64,000 nucleotides of DNA from Leptolyngbya sp. SIO1E4 (GTDB lineage Bacteria > Cyanobacteriota > Cyanobacteriia > Phormidesmidales > Phormidesmidaceae). How positions within the stretch are numbered: the first letter of the stretch is position 1; each line of letters begins with the position of its first letter. The notes under the pieces are model-generated. The model made no database searches and had not been told where the DNA came from. It saw only the letters and a program-made list of their open reading frames with translations. Below, piece by piece: positions 43,130-51,760 of the stretch. Where the stretch lies: positions 1,426,001 through 1,490,000 of the forward strand of contig JAAHFU020000001.1 of NCBI GenBank assembly GCA_010672825.2, written 5' to 3'. Position numbers and translations under genes: made by a program.

Positions 43130-43552
43130 GTTCAGCAAAGCACACCCCAGACCCCAAACCCTAGACCCCTTAGACCCTAGGGCTGATTCATTCCACAGAG
43201 AAAACCACCTTAAGGGGCTACTGAGACGACTAACCTCGGCCAAACGTCCAATCACGCCACCAATCGTCCGCTGGAACCAACCGCTCAATCCGTCTCACGG
43301 TTCCCTCCTGTCTGCGAGGTCCAGGACGGCAGAACGTCCTGGTCGTCAGAGTCTGAGGGCAGCGAAATGCCCTCAGGTCATCCCCTGATACCAGAGCAGA
43401 CTCTTCGCCTTACCGCCTTCACCAGAAGTGTTATCCACCTTCCTTGGTAACGTCAACGCGATTTCCTCTCAGCAGAGAATCAACCCTACCCTTAGACCCT
43501 GTCTCAACCTGTACCGCGCTCAACTGAAAAAGACGCTAGATCAGCCGCCTCA
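43130..43552 (+). repeat. Dispersed repeat family A, interrupted copy 6
   Basis: A degenerate family A copy split in two: the left half 43130-43178 (CAAAGCACACCCCAGACCCC) and the right half 43489-43552 (CTTAGACCCTGTCTCAACC, CTCAACTGAAAAAGACGC). A complete family B element (43178-43488) sits in between, flanked by an exact 11-bp duplication. Confidence 0.82.
43178..43488 (-). repeat. Dispersed repeat family B (MITE-like), copy 2
   Basis: A 311-bp inverse copy with ends TAGGGCTGATTC (43178-43189) and GAATCAACCCTA (43477-43488), and perfect 11-bp direct repeats CCCTTAGACCC at 43167-43177 and 43489-43499. Hairpins are at 43321-43342 and 43353-43376. Relative to copy 1, the 9-bp stem has two paired (compensatory) changes while the TTTCGC loop is kept. 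Confidence 0.9.
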
Positions 43553-43592
43553 AACCAGTTAAGCGATAAATAGTTAAGAACTTAATTTTCTG

Positions 43593-43634
43593 GTAGGGAC
43601 GGATACAAATTCACGGGAGTTCATTGCCTAACAT
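43593..43634 (+). promoter_or_regulatory. NtcA-type promoter upstream of amiE
   Basis: GTAGGGACGGATAC (43593-43606, GTA-N8-TAC), then exactly 22 bp, then TAACAT (43629-43634, TAN3T). The spacing is canonical for NtcA activation. The predicted start near 43641 gives a ~517-nt leader to amiE containing a strong hairpin. A GTG-started open frame (43641-43856) lies at the start of this leader, but I cannot support it as a gene. Confidence 0.7.
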
Positions 43635-44021
43635 TTACCTGTGACGGATCAAAATCTTGAATTTGAGAGATCTTTCATCCACAAAAACCAAAGTCAGCGA
43701 TCGCCAGCTCATATCAGCAGTTATGAGCTTAGTAAAGGGGTATCGCTGTTCTTTGAAAGCGCTGAAATAAGGCAGCGCCTAGTCTTGTTCACATCACAGA
43801 GTTTTGGTTCCAGGTTGTTTAAACTGCTTGCTGTTTTGGGGTTCTACAGCAACTGAAGCGGTTTTAATGCCCTGGCAAAGCGGTTCGCCTGAATTATACG
43901 AGGCGCATTGATCTGTGGTTTGCAATTGTTGTGTTGCCCAGGCGAATGTTTGTTGACATCCACCTAGGCAAGAGAAATGGATTGGTTAGAGGAAATGCGT
44001 GACCGGCTGGGTTGAGTCAGG

Positions 44022-44069
44022 CTGAAGCTTATTGTCAGCGGGGTAAGACCTGCTGACAATAAGCTTCAG
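44022..44069 (+). other. Perfect 18-bp stem-loop in the amiE leader
   Basis: CTGAAGCTTATTGTCAGC (44022-44039), a 12-nt loop, then its exact reverse complement (44052-44069). It lies 88 bp before the amiE start. No T-run follows, so it is not a simple terminator. It could act as an mRNA-stability or antitermination element, or as a protein-binding palindrome. Confidence 0.6.
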
Positions 44070-44157
44070 GTCGGAGAGTTAGACAACAATTGCTGAGTAC
44101 TAGGGCGCTGAAAGATGCATTTAGCTTATTGAGATTGTGAAAAGTTAGAGGTGAATC

Positions 44158-45246
44158 ATGGCTTATCATGGCGATATTTCATCAAGTGCAGATGCCGTTG
44201 GCGTCGCCGTTGTTAACTACAAAATGCCACGCCTACATACCAGGGCAGAGGTGATTGAAAACTGTAAGAATATTGCCTCCATGATTGATGGAATGAAGGT
44301 AGGTTTACCGGGGATGGATCTCGTCATCTTTCCTGAATATTCCACCCATGGCATTATGTACGACCATCAAGAAATGATGGAAACGGCATCAGATATCCCA
44401 GGCCCAGAAACCGAAATCTTTGCGGAAGCCTGCATTCGCAATAAAACTTGGGGGGTCTTTTCCTTAACAGGTGAAAAGCATGAGGCTCATCCTCATAAGG
44501 TGCCTTACAACACGCTGATCTTGATGAATGATCAGGGTGAGATTGTGCAAAAGTACCGCAAAATTATGCCGTGGTGCCCGATTGAAGGGTGGTATCCCGG
44601 TGGCTGTACCTATGTGTCTGAAGGCCCGAAGGGGCTAAAGATTAGCCTCATCATTTGCGACGATGGCAACTACCCCGAAATCTGGCGAGACTGTGCCATG
44701 AAGGGAGCCGAACTCATTGTCCGTTGTCAGGGGTATATGTATCCCTCGAAGGAGCAACAAGTTGTGGTTTCCAAAGCCATGGCCTGGATGAACAACACCT
44801 ATGTCGCCGTTGCCAATGCCACTGGTTTTGATGGGGTCTACAGCTACTTTGGTCACTCTGCTCTGGTCGGCTTCGACGGACGCACCCTAGGGGAATGTGG
44901 TGAAGAAGAGAATGGGGTGCAGTATGCGGCCCTTTCTAAGTTTGCCATCCGCGATTTCCGTAAGAACGCCCAATCTCAAAATCACCTGTTCAAACTGCTG
45001 CATCGGGGCTACACCGGCACTGGTAAATCAGACGATGGCTTCGACGGAATGCAAGAGTGCCCCTATGACTTTTATCGGGAATGGGTGCTTGATCCTCAAA
45101 AGGCAAAGGAGCGTGCAGAAGCGCTGACCCGCTCAACCGCTGGTACCGAAGAATGCCCCATTGAAGGTCTGCCCAACAAGCCCCAAACGCCTGTCCCAGT
45201 GAGCAAGCCCCAAACGCCAACCGTTCAGGTTTCAGTCAAAGGTTAG
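44158..45246 (+). CDS. amiE: Aliphatic amidase (acylamide amidohydrolase)
   Basis: A 362-residue nitrilase-superfamily amidase very like Pseudomonas AmiE. The N-terminus is [19 protein letters not shown], and the Glu-Lys-Cys triad is E60 (FPEYS), K135 (YRKIMPWCP) and C167 ([13 protein letters not shown]). It hydrolyses short aliphatic amides such as acetamide and propionamide to the acid plus ammonia. [19 protein letters not shown] and [12 protein letters not shown] are also diagnostic. The tail after ~330 is Pro/Gln/Val rich ([13 protein letters not shown]) and longer than in Pseudomonas. It is placed ~1.1 kb after the response regulator, behind its own NtcA-like promoter. With FmdA it completes an amide-to-ammonia route. 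Confidence 0.96.
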   Translation: MAYHGDISSSADAVGVAVVNYKMPRLHTRAEVIENCKNIASMIDGMKVGLPGMDLVIFPEYSTHGIMYDHQEMMETASDIPGPETEIFAEACIRNKTWGVFSLTGEKHEAHPHKVPYNTLILMNDQGEIVQKYRKIMPWCPIEGWYPGGCTYVSEGPKGLKISLIICDDGNYPEIWRDCAMKGAELIVRCQGYMYPSKEQQVVVSKAMAWMNNTYVAVANATGFDGVYSYFGHSALVGFDGRTLGECGEEENGVQYAALSKFAIRDFRKNAQSQNHLFKLLHRGYTGTGKSDDGFDGMQECPYDFYREWVLDPQKAKERAEALTRSTAGTEECPIEGLPNKPQTPVPVSKPQTPTVQVSVKG

Positions 45247-45255
45247 TCAGGGCGT

Positions 45256-45338
45256 AAAGCGGCTTGCATACAAATAAAGCCCACCCCAACCCCTGTCTCG
45301 ACCCAAATATGCTGGATTCAACTGAACCAGGGTATTGG
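45256..45338 (+). repeat. Dispersed repeat family A, degenerate copy 7
   Basis: A diverged copy just after amiE: AAAGCGGCTTGCATACAAAT, CCCTGTCTCGACCC, GCTGGATTCAACTGAACC. It lacks the ACCCTAGACCCC part. The remainder of the gap to glmU (45339-45596) shows no gene. Confidence 0.7.
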
Positions 45339-45596
45339 CAAACACAACCCCAGTTTGAGATCGCTCGCAGCCAGGCGAGTGAGTAACTGGGCTCAACCTT
45401 CGGTGCTATCGCTCCTGACAGTACCGTTGAGGCGCTGCTCAATCGGTTCGCTTCATGCCCCACCACTTCACCACTGATGTGCTTGAGTTACGTGCTGTGG
45501 CTCTCACAATATCAGTGGGTGAGTCAGCGGTCGGGAAATCTAGCGAACAGGGTAAGCAGCGCCTTTTCTCCTTGTTATCGCCAATAGGGCCATACT

Positions 45597-46988
45597 TCAG
45601 CCTTTGACATCACCTTCCTCCGTCGAAGCGTAGCGCTTTGAGCGCCATCCCGGGAGGGTGGTTTGTTTAGCGCGGGCTACCACCAGGCAATCGTCTTCAA
45701 CATCTTTTGTGATCACCGAGCCTGCCCCCACTGTTACATTGGCTCCAATTGTGACCGGAGCCACAAAAACACTGTTAGAGCCTGTTTTTGTCCCCTCGCC
45801 AATCACGGTCGGATGTTTTTTGACGCCATCGTAATTGGCCGTGATGGTGCCTGCCCCCACATTCACCTGATTCTCCAGCGTGGCATCGCCTAAATAGGAA
45901 AGATGGGCGACGTTCACGCGATCGCCCAAAGTTGATTTCTTAATTTCAACGAAGTTCCCAATTCGACAATGATCACCAACCACCGCCTGACCCCGCAGAT
46001 GGGCATATGGCCCTAGCCGCGTATTATCCCCGACCTGACTATCAGAAACAGTTGAATATAGAATCGTAGCATTATGGCCGATCATACTGTCTTCAATCAA
46101 GCTACCCGGCCCAATGCGGCTGCCACTACGAATGACGGTTTTACCCCGCAGGTGAGTCTGAGGTTCGATCGTCACATCAGGCTCTAGCTCAACGGTGACA
46201 TCGATAGTGATACTGTCAGGATCAATCAGCGTCACCCCTGCAGTCATCCAGTCATCTTTAATGCGATCCTGCAAAATGCCATAGGCCTGAGCTAGCTGTT
46301 TGCGATTGTTGATGCCTTGAATTTCTTGGGGGTCCTCCACATCAACGGCCATCACAGGCGATAAATCTTTCACCACATCGGTGAGGTAATACTCATTCTG
46401 GTCATTTTCGGCCCTAAGCTGAGGCAAAATGCCTGCTAACGCCGACCACTTAAAGCAGTACACTCCGGCATTAATGCGGCGATTGTGACGCTGAGCTTCA
46501 GTACAGTCTCGATGCTCAATAATCTCAGTCACGATATTGTCGTCATCGCAAAACACGCGCCCGTAGCCGGTCGGATCTGTAAACTGCGCCGTCAGCAACG
46601 TAGCCTCATTATTATTAGACCGATGCACTGCCAGCATGTGCTGCAGCGTCGCAGGTCTCAGCAGGGGGACATCCCCATTCAGCACGAGCAGGTCACCGTC
46701 AAACGCGTTCAGGGTCGGCAGCACTTGCTGTACCGCATGACCGGTTCCTAGCTGTTCTGTCTGTTCCACAAAAGTGAGATTAGGGAGATGCTGCAAGGCA
46801 TCCTGTACGTGGTCAGCACCGTAACCAACGACCACCAAGCGATGAACCGGGTCAACCTCACTCAAACTGTCCAACACACATTCCACCAGCGATCGCCCGC
46901 CTAAGGAATGCAGCACCTTCGGCAATGACGACTTCATCCGCGTTCCTTTTCCGGCTGCCAGTACAACTACCGCCAGCTGAGATGTCAT
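45597..46988 (-). CDS. glmU: Bifunctional UDP-GlcNAc pyrophosphorylase / glucosamine-1-P acetyltransferase
   Basis: GlmU, 463 residues. The N-terminal uridylyltransferase domain (~1-230) has [31 protein letters not shown] and LNGDVPLL. The C-terminal left-handed beta-helix (~250-455) has [40 protein letters not shown] and [19 protein letters not shown], with the acetyltransfer His in the AHLSYLGDA segment. It makes UDP-GlcNAc for peptidoglycan and LPS. Length and domain order are normal. Monocistronic; the start ATG at 46988 gives the canonical N-terminus. Confidence 0.97.
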   Translation of the reverse strand: MTSQLAVVVLAAGKGTRMKSSLPKVLHSLGGRSLVECVLDSLSEVDPVHRLVVVGYGADHVQDALQHLPNLTFVEQTEQLGTGHAVQQVLPTLNAFDGDLLVLNGDVPLLRPATLQHMLAVHRSNNNEATLLTAQFTDPTGYGRVFCDDDNIVTEIIEHRDCTEAQRHNRRINAGVYCFKWSALAGILPQLRAENDQNEYYLTDVVKDLSPVMAVDVEDPQEIQGINNRKQLAQAYGILQDRIKDDWMTAGVTLIDPDSITIDVTVELEPDVTIEPQTHLRGKTVIRSGSRIGPGSLIEDSMIGHNATILYSTVSDSQVGDNTRLGPYAHLRGQAVVGDHCRIGNFVEIKKSTLGDRVNVAHLSYLGDATLENQVNVGAGTITANYDGVKKHPTVIGEGTKTGSNSVFVAPVTIGANVTVGAGSVITKDVEDDCLVVARAKQTTLPGWRSKRYASTEEGDVKG

Positions 46989-47570
46989 GAGCCTTTCCCC
47001 CGCTTGCTCCTATGCCACGCCACGGAGTATACCGCGCTTCGTTAGCCACAGATAGATGGAATCAGCAGGATATTCAAGCAGCGTGTTTACATTATTCGCT
47101 GGATCGATCAATCAGCTTGGTTGTTCGAACCTACAAATCATTAAATCCCGATTTTTTACTGAATATAAACTCCATGAGTTCTGAGCTTTCAATAATCAGG
47201 CTAATGGTGCGTTTAAACCCCAATTTTAATGCCTTAAACCATTTCTCTAGGATATTCAGCGTTTATGGGGACAGCAAACTTTCTGCTCTCATCCAGAAGC
47301 TAGATGAACCCAATTTCAAAAGAGACCTCAAAACCTGGACTTGAGACCTTTTTTTCTTCTCAAGGATAAATCAGTTAATAAGGCGATATGTCGTGGTTCG
47401 CATCGATGCTGAGCACGCAAGCTGCGTATTTTGCTAAAGGGTTGTTGGCACGAGAACCGATAGCACACCCGTCTTCCTACCTTGCCCAACCAACCACCAA
47501 TTTCCAAATACTGGGCGCGTAACTGCGTAACTTTTCGGTTAAGTGATCAGGAATCATGCGATCTCGTGAC
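46989..47570. other. Gap between glmU and the sigC promoter
   Basis: About 580 bp. A plus-strand open frame (47012-47344, 110 codons) starts within 25 bp of the divergent glmU start and has no family-like features or RBS, so I do not call it. The rest is AT-rich and unremarkable. Confidence 0.4.
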
Positions 47571-47614
47571 GTAGATTAAACTACCTGCTTGATTCAGGTC
47601 ACTAAGGTTATCTT
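47571..47614 (+). promoter_or_regulatory. NtcA-type promoter upstream of sigC
   Basis: GTAGATTAAACTAC (47571-47584, GTA-N8-TAC), 24 bp, then TATCTT (47609-47614, TAN3T). The ATG of the sigma factor is ~165 bp downstream. Exact GTAN8TAC matches arise by chance about once per 4 kb, so the spacing to -10 and the gene's nitrogen-linked role are what support it. Confidence 0.55.
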
Positions 47615-47779
47615 CTAGACTCCGTAGACTGAGATTGGTCGTTGAAAGACGTTTCAACCAATTTTGATGCATCTATTAGGAACTTAGCAAATTGATGCCT
47701 GGTCATTAGCAACTGGGCATATTAAACCCGGAGTCCCGAAAACCTTGCTGTGCCCCCTTGGAGCTACTTCAAACGTCAC

Positions 47780-49015
47780 ATGACTTACTCACCCAGCCGC
47801 CAAGACCCTGATATGAAGATCCTGCCTGATACAGATCTTAACGAGATGACGCCTCCTGACGACCTCGACCTCATGGGAGTGGAGGAAGACTTGATGGAGG
47901 GGGAGACAGTCGGCGCTAATCAAACCAATACCCGTCGCACGACAGACCTGGTGCGCCTCTATCTTCAGGAAATTGGTCGTGTGCAATTATTGCGCCGCGA
48001 TGAAGAAGTTTCCGAAGCGCAGTATGTACAACGGTACATGCAGCTAATCGAATTACGTGACCACACTGCAGAGCAGGCGGGGGGCGTCTTAGAAACCTAT
48101 GTTCGGTTGATGCAGACCCGCGATCGCCTGACATCTCATCTGGGCTACCGTCCTTCCTTAGAGCGGTGGGCCAACGAAGCCAACGTTGCCATGACGGATC
48201 TAAAGCCCACCCTATCTGAGGGGAAGCGGGCTTGGGCAGCATTAGCTGAGATTTCGATTGAAGAGTTGGATGAGGTGACGAAGGAAGGGCTCCGAGCAAA
48301 GGAGCACATGATCAAGGCGAATCTACGCCTGGTGGTCTCTGTGGCAAAGAAGTATCAAAATCGAGGGTTAGAACTCTTAGATTTGATCCAAGAAGGCACG
48401 CTAGGCCTAGAGCGAGCGGTGGAAAAATTTGACCCAACGAAGGGCTATCGCTTCAGCACCTACGCCTATTGGTGGATTCGGCAAGGGATTACCCGAGCGA
48501 TCGCGACCCAAAGCCGCACCATTCGCCTCCCCGTTCACATTACGGAAAAGCTCAACAAAATTAAGAAAGCCCAGCGCAAACTCTCCCAAGACAAAGGTTA
48601 TACGCCCACCCTTGAGGATGTTGCCAAAGAACTGGACATGACCCCCGCTCAAATTCGTGAGGTTTTGGTGCGTGTGCCTCGCTCGGTCTCGCTCGAGACA
48701 AAAGTGGGCAAAGAGCGAGATACCGAATTGGGCGACCTCTTAGAAACTGACAGCATCTCTCCCGAAGAGCTGCTGATGCGCGAGTCTCTCCGCCGTGACC
48801 TGAAGCAGCTTATGTCAGAGCTGACTGAACGAGAGCGCGACGTCATTTATCTGCGGTTCGGCTTACGGGACGGTACCCCCTACTCTCTCGCAGAAATTGG
48901 ACGGGCCCTGGATCTATCCCGTGAGCGAGTGCGCCAAATTGAATCCAAGGCACTCCAAAAGCTCCGTCAGCCCAAGCGCCGCAATCGCATTCGCGACTAT
49001 CTAGAAGCCCTCTAA
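47780..49015 (+). CDS. sigC: RNA polymerase group 2 sigma factor, SigC type
   Basis: A 411-residue sigma-70 family protein of the cyanobacterial group 2. Region 1.2 begins TTDLVRLYLQEIGRVQLL and RRDEEVSEAQYVQRYMQL. Region 2 is KANLRLVVSVAKKYQNRGLE with the -10-contacting RFSTYAYWWIRQGITRAI. Region 3 follows, and region 4 is LTERERDVIYLRFGL plus the helix-turn-helix SLAEIGRALDLSRERVRQIES. The YLQEIGRV..L.RDEEVSEAQ stretch and the spacer with GYRPSLERWA fit SigC. SigC works in stationary-phase and nitrogen-limited transcription. In-frame GTG (47750) and ATG (47813) are alternative starts. Assignment to C rather than B/D/E is likely but not proven. Confidence 0.87.
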   Translation: MTYSPSRQDPDMKILPDTDLNEMTPPDDLDLMGVEEDLMEGETVGANQTNTRRTTDLVRLYLQEIGRVQLLRRDEEVSEAQYVQRYMQLIELRDHTAEQAGGVLETYVRLMQTRDRLTSHLGYRPSLERWANEANVAMTDLKPTLSEGKRAWAALAEISIEELDEVTKEGLRAKEHMIKANLRLVVSVAKKYQNRGLELLDLIQEGTLGLERAVEKFDPTKGYRFSTYAYWWIRQGITRAIATQSRTIRLPVHITEKLNKIKKAQRKLSQDKGYTPTLEDVAKELDMTPAQIREVLVRVPRSVSLETKVGKERDTELGDLLETDSISPEELLMRESLRRDLKQLMSELTERERDVIYLRFGLRDGTPYSLAEIGRALDLSRERVRQIESKALQKLRQPKRRNRIRDYLEAL

Positions 49016-49057
49016 AGACTCGCGGCGCAGTGCGCAGCTAGCCACAAAATACCTGCT

Positions 49058-49120
49058 AAAACCGAGCATTTTGCCTGTGTTCTGAAATTTTCTGATCACC
49101 AGGGATAAATGCTCGGTTTT
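49058..49120 (+). terminator. Long-loop inverted repeat after sigC
   Basis: AAAACCGAGCATTT (49058-49071) and AAATGCTCGGTTTT (49107-49120) form a perfect 14-bp stem with a 35-nt loop. It begins 43 bp after the sigC stop and the right arm ends in TTTT, so it may terminate sigC. The arm overlaps the start of the next small ORF. Confidence 0.5.
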
Positions 49121-49418
49121 GAGTATTTTCGCTCATCAATGTCGCTATGCTCTGTTGAGCTTAGGAATTGCTGCTCTGTTAGTGGTGATGACCAGTCTGG
49201 GTGGATGGACTTGGTTAGGCTCACGGGCGATCGCCCAAGTAGGCCAGGAACATTATCTGGTGTTGATTAGCCTGCATACCGCCATAACGCAAGGGACAGC
49301 AAATTTGCTGTCCCTATGGGGTGATCGGGTTGGCCATGCTATCTCTCACAGCTCGTCGCTGGATCCACATACGCGAGATTTATGGGTATTTAGCAGCCAA
49401 ACCGCACCCGGAGTTTGA
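49119..49418 (+). CDS. Small secreted protein, possibly a truncated remnant
   Basis: A 99-codon frame starting with TTG. Residues ~10-35 (LLSLGIAALLVVMTSLGGW) look like a signal peptide with a possible AIA-Q cleavage site. The mature part contains LISLHTAI, which is encoded by a fragment of repeat family A (49264-49288), followed by a palindrome (GGACAGCAAATTTGCTGTCC). No family is recognised. The likeliest history is a secreted-protein gene whose 3' part was replaced by repeat DNA. It may not be functional. Confidence 0.35.
   Translation: MSIFAHQCRYALLSLGIAALLVVMTSLGGWTWLGSRAIAQVGQEHYLVLISLHTAITQGTANLLSLWGDRVGHAISHSSSLDPHTRDLWVFSSQTAPGV
49264..49288 (-). repeat. Terminal fragment of repeat family A inside an ORF
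   Basis: TTGATTAGCCTGCATACCGC followed by CATAA is identical over 20+ bases to the outer end of family A (compare 61589-61610). The rest of the element is absent. Confidence 0.75.
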
Positions 49419-49439
49419 TGAATAAGCGCGATTTAAACG

Positions 49440-50279
49440 CTATTCATTAGCCATCTCTGAAACGTTGAACAAGAACGGAACGCTGCCCGAATCGCTGCCC
49501 ATCACCAAAACGCGTGGCATTTGAGCACCGCCATTTCGCCAAGCTTCGATCGCTTCTTTTTGCAGCACGAGTTCGCCACCTTGGGCTTTCAACGTTTCTG
49601 CTAATAACCGCTGCGCTTCCGCACGTCCCTTCGCACGGTTAACTTCAGCTTGCGCCTGTTGCTCAGCCTCCTGAGCCACATAAACAGCTCGGCGAGCCCG
49701 CTGTTCAGCAATTTGTTTTTCTTCTACCGCTTTCGCAAACTCAGGGGAAAACTGGAGATCAACAACGCTAGTATCCAGAACGATAATGCCGTATTTTTCC
49801 AGTCTGGAACTGAGTGCCGTATCAAAGTCTTCCTTAAGATCCGTCCGTCGAGTAATCGCCTCTTCAACCGTTCGCCGGGCAGCTGCGATCTTGAAAGATT
49901 CCTGGGTTTGAGGCGCAATAATTTTGGAGACAATGTTGGCCAGCGTGCCTTGAGTACGGCGTACCGTCACGACTTCACTCGGATCTAGGCGAAAGTTAAT
50001 AGCAAACCTCGCCGAAAGATCCTGCAAGTCTTTTGTAGAGCTTTGTGCAGGTACCTCAAATTTTTGAACGGTGACATCATAAACATCCACCATGGAAACA
50101 AGGGGCGGCTTGATATGAACCCCTTCCAGAAGCGCCCCATCTTGGGCCTTCCCCAAAATGCTCAGCACCCCTGCCTGGCCAGGATTAATAATAACGAAGC
50201 TGCTGGAGGCAATTGCGAGCACAGCCAGCGCCACAAAGGCCAGCAAAATCGGTTGCCAACCGGTAGGTTGTGATTTCAA
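49440..50279 (-). CDS. SPFH/prohibitin family membrane protein
   Basis: A ~279-residue prohibitin-like protein. An N-terminal TM helix (ILLAFVALAVLAIASSSFV) is followed by an SPFH domain (INPGQAGVLSILGKAQDGAL to VLDTSVVDLQFSPEFAKAV). A long coiled coil follows (VEEKQIAEQRARRAVYVAQE, AEVNRAKGRAEAQRLLAETL). It probably forms membrane rings or scaffolds for proteases such as FtsH. Start choice: AAGGAGA lies 5 bp before a TTG at 50279, which I take as the start; a GTG at 50306 would precede its own RBS. It is similar to Synechocystis Slr1106 (from memory). Confidence 0.9.
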   Translation of the reverse strand: MKSQPTGWQPILLAFVALAVLAIASSSFVIINPGQAGVLSILGKAQDGALLEGVHIKPPLVSMVDVYDVTVQKFEVPAQSSTKDLQDLSARFAINFRLDPSEVVTVRRTQGTLANIVSKIIAPQTQESFKIAAARRTVEEAITRRTDLKEDFDTALSSRLEKYGIIVLDTSVVDLQFSPEFAKAVEEKQIAEQRARRAVYVAQEAEQQAQAEVNRAKGRAEAQRLLAETLKAQGGELVLQKEAIEAWRNGGAQMPRVLVMGSDSGSVPFLFNVSEMANE

Positions 50280-50306
50280 GAGAGTCTCCTTAATTAGTTC
50301 CAACAC

Positions 50307-50692
50307 ACGCTCTTCATTTTAGGAAGCGCTCACCCTCTCTCTACCAGATGTAAGGATTCCTCAACCTCCCGTGCCCCTGCCAGTAGAGCGATCGCATCCC
50401 CTAAGGTCTTTGAGAGGAGCTACATAACCACAGCTTAACTTCATGATGTCTTCATGAAGAAGACCTGACGTCTGTATCATTCTGGCAGGCTTTTGATGAA
50501 GTTATCTTCAAGATGTGGCAGAAATCCGAGAATCTACTGAATTCTCTCTACTTTGGAAGAGGGGGTGTAAAGCTGACGTGAAGGTTGGCAAAAACACCCG
50601 TGCTCACAGGCATTGGTAGAGATACCCGTCCTCTGAATATTGAACCCCGGCTCTGTTAACCCCGGGGCACCCCGTATCAGATAGGCACGTCT
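50307..50692. other. Divergent upstream region of the SPFH and PEP-CTERM genes
   Basis: About 390 bp with no gene. CTTCATGA occurs twice at 50440-50460 and TTCATGAAG forms a small palindrome. A CCGG-rich stretch (50645-50670) precedes the PEP-CTERM gene. No promoter can be called with confidence. Confidence 0.35.
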
Positions 50693-51733
50693 ATGCCTAG
50701 TGTTAGGAGCATCTGTTCGTCATCTCAAAGCAGGAGTCATAGTCGTATGCGGTTTACGCCTCAAGCAGCGGTGGTCACTGGGTTAGTGGTTACAACAAGC
50801 CTCAGCGCAGTTGCAAAACCTGCCCATGCCTTTACGGTGACTCAGAATAATACCTTTACCAATCTGCTCAGTGTTCTATTAGGAGATACCACTGGCCTCA
50901 GTAATTTCACAGGTTCCGTGAGTGGTGCTGCTGAAGCTTTTGGTGTTTTTGAGAGTGATCCTTTTGGCTTAGGGCAAGGGGTCGTGTTAAGTACGGGACA
51001 GGTGCTTGAGCTGCCTGGCGAAAATAGGGGCGATCAACGGGACAATACCGATTTGAGTACACCGTCCCCGCCCACTCCTATCCGTGAACCCAACGCTTTA
51101 TTTGACATCGCGACCCTGGAACTGAGCTTTGATGCCGACGAAACGGTTGAAACGCTCTTTTTTCAGTACGTTTTTGGCTCTGAAGAGTTTTTAGAGTTTG
51201 CGGGTACCATCTTTGATGACTTTTTCACCTTAGAACTGAATGGCACTAACCTAGCGCTTCTGAACAACTCAGTCGGGAGTGATAACTTTGTTCGAGTCAA
51301 CAATTTAGCGGCAGATGAAAGTGGGCCTTTTAGCACTGAATACATTAATAACCCAGCTGGCCCCGGTACCCTGACAAGGCTGGATGGCTACACCCAGCCC
51401 CTCACCTTTTCAGGCAACATCATGACCGGCAGAAATACGCTGAGAATTCAGATTGCAGATGTGTCGGATCCCATTTTAGATTCGGCTGTTTTCATTAAAG
51501 CGGGCACCTTAGGCATTACGAACCCCGTCGAGCCTCCCCCCCCCGTTGAACCTCCAGCACCGGAGCCTCCAGCGCCAGAGCCTCCAGCGCCAGAGCCCCA
51601 AACTCCCGTTGAGCCTCCAACCCCCGAGCCTCCAGAACCGGTCGAGGTGCCCGAGCCTGCTGGAATATTGGGCCTGCTGTTGGTGAGTGGGGTGGGCTTA
51701 AGCGCCACCTTGAAAGGCAAGCGCTTCAGCTAA
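50693..51733 (+). CDS. PEP-CTERM sorted surface protein with choice-of-anchor L domain
   Basis: A 346-residue exported protein. A signal peptide with AVAKPAHA-F cleavage lies near residue 45 when read from 50693 (ATG 50747, MRFTPQAAVV, is an alternative start). The middle domain (~50-275) has FTVTQNNTFTNLLSVLLG, LFFQYVFGSEEFLEF and SAVFIKAG, typical of the choice-of-anchor L type. Then comes a Pro-rich linker with PAPEP repeats, and a C-terminal PEP-CTERM tail: VPEPAGILGLLLVSG, hydrophobic helix, basic end KGKRFS. It should be processed by an exosortase encoded elsewhere. Likely extracellular or biofilm-related. Confidence 0.88.
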   Translation: MPSVRSICSSSQSRSHSRMRFTPQAAVVTGLVVTTSLSAVAKPAHAFTVTQNNTFTNLLSVLLGDTTGLSNFTGSVSGAAEAFGVFESDPFGLGQGVVLSTGQVLELPGENRGDQRDNTDLSTPSPPTPIREPNALFDIATLELSFDADETVETLFFQYVFGSEEFLEFAGTIFDDFFTLELNGTNLALLNNSVGSDNFVRVNNLAADESGPFSTEYINNPAGPGTLTRLDGYTQPLTFSGNIMTGRNTLRIQIADVSDPILDSAVFIKAGTLGITNPVEPPPPVEPPAPEPPAPEPPAPEPQTPVEPPTPEPPEPVEVPEPAGILGLLLVSGVGLSATLKGKRFS

Positions 51734-51760
51734 CTTCGAAGGCGTAGCCTCCTGGCATCC

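Noticed and set aside
43641-43856. GTG-started frame MTDQNLEFERSFIHKN in the amiE leader
   Set aside because: It starts exactly at the predicted transcript start, so it would be leaderless. No homology-like features.
47012-47344. 110-codon plus-strand frame downstream of the divergent glmU start
   Set aside because: Begins within 25 bp of the glmU ATG, has no RBS, no family-like motif and an AT-rich, low-complexity composition.
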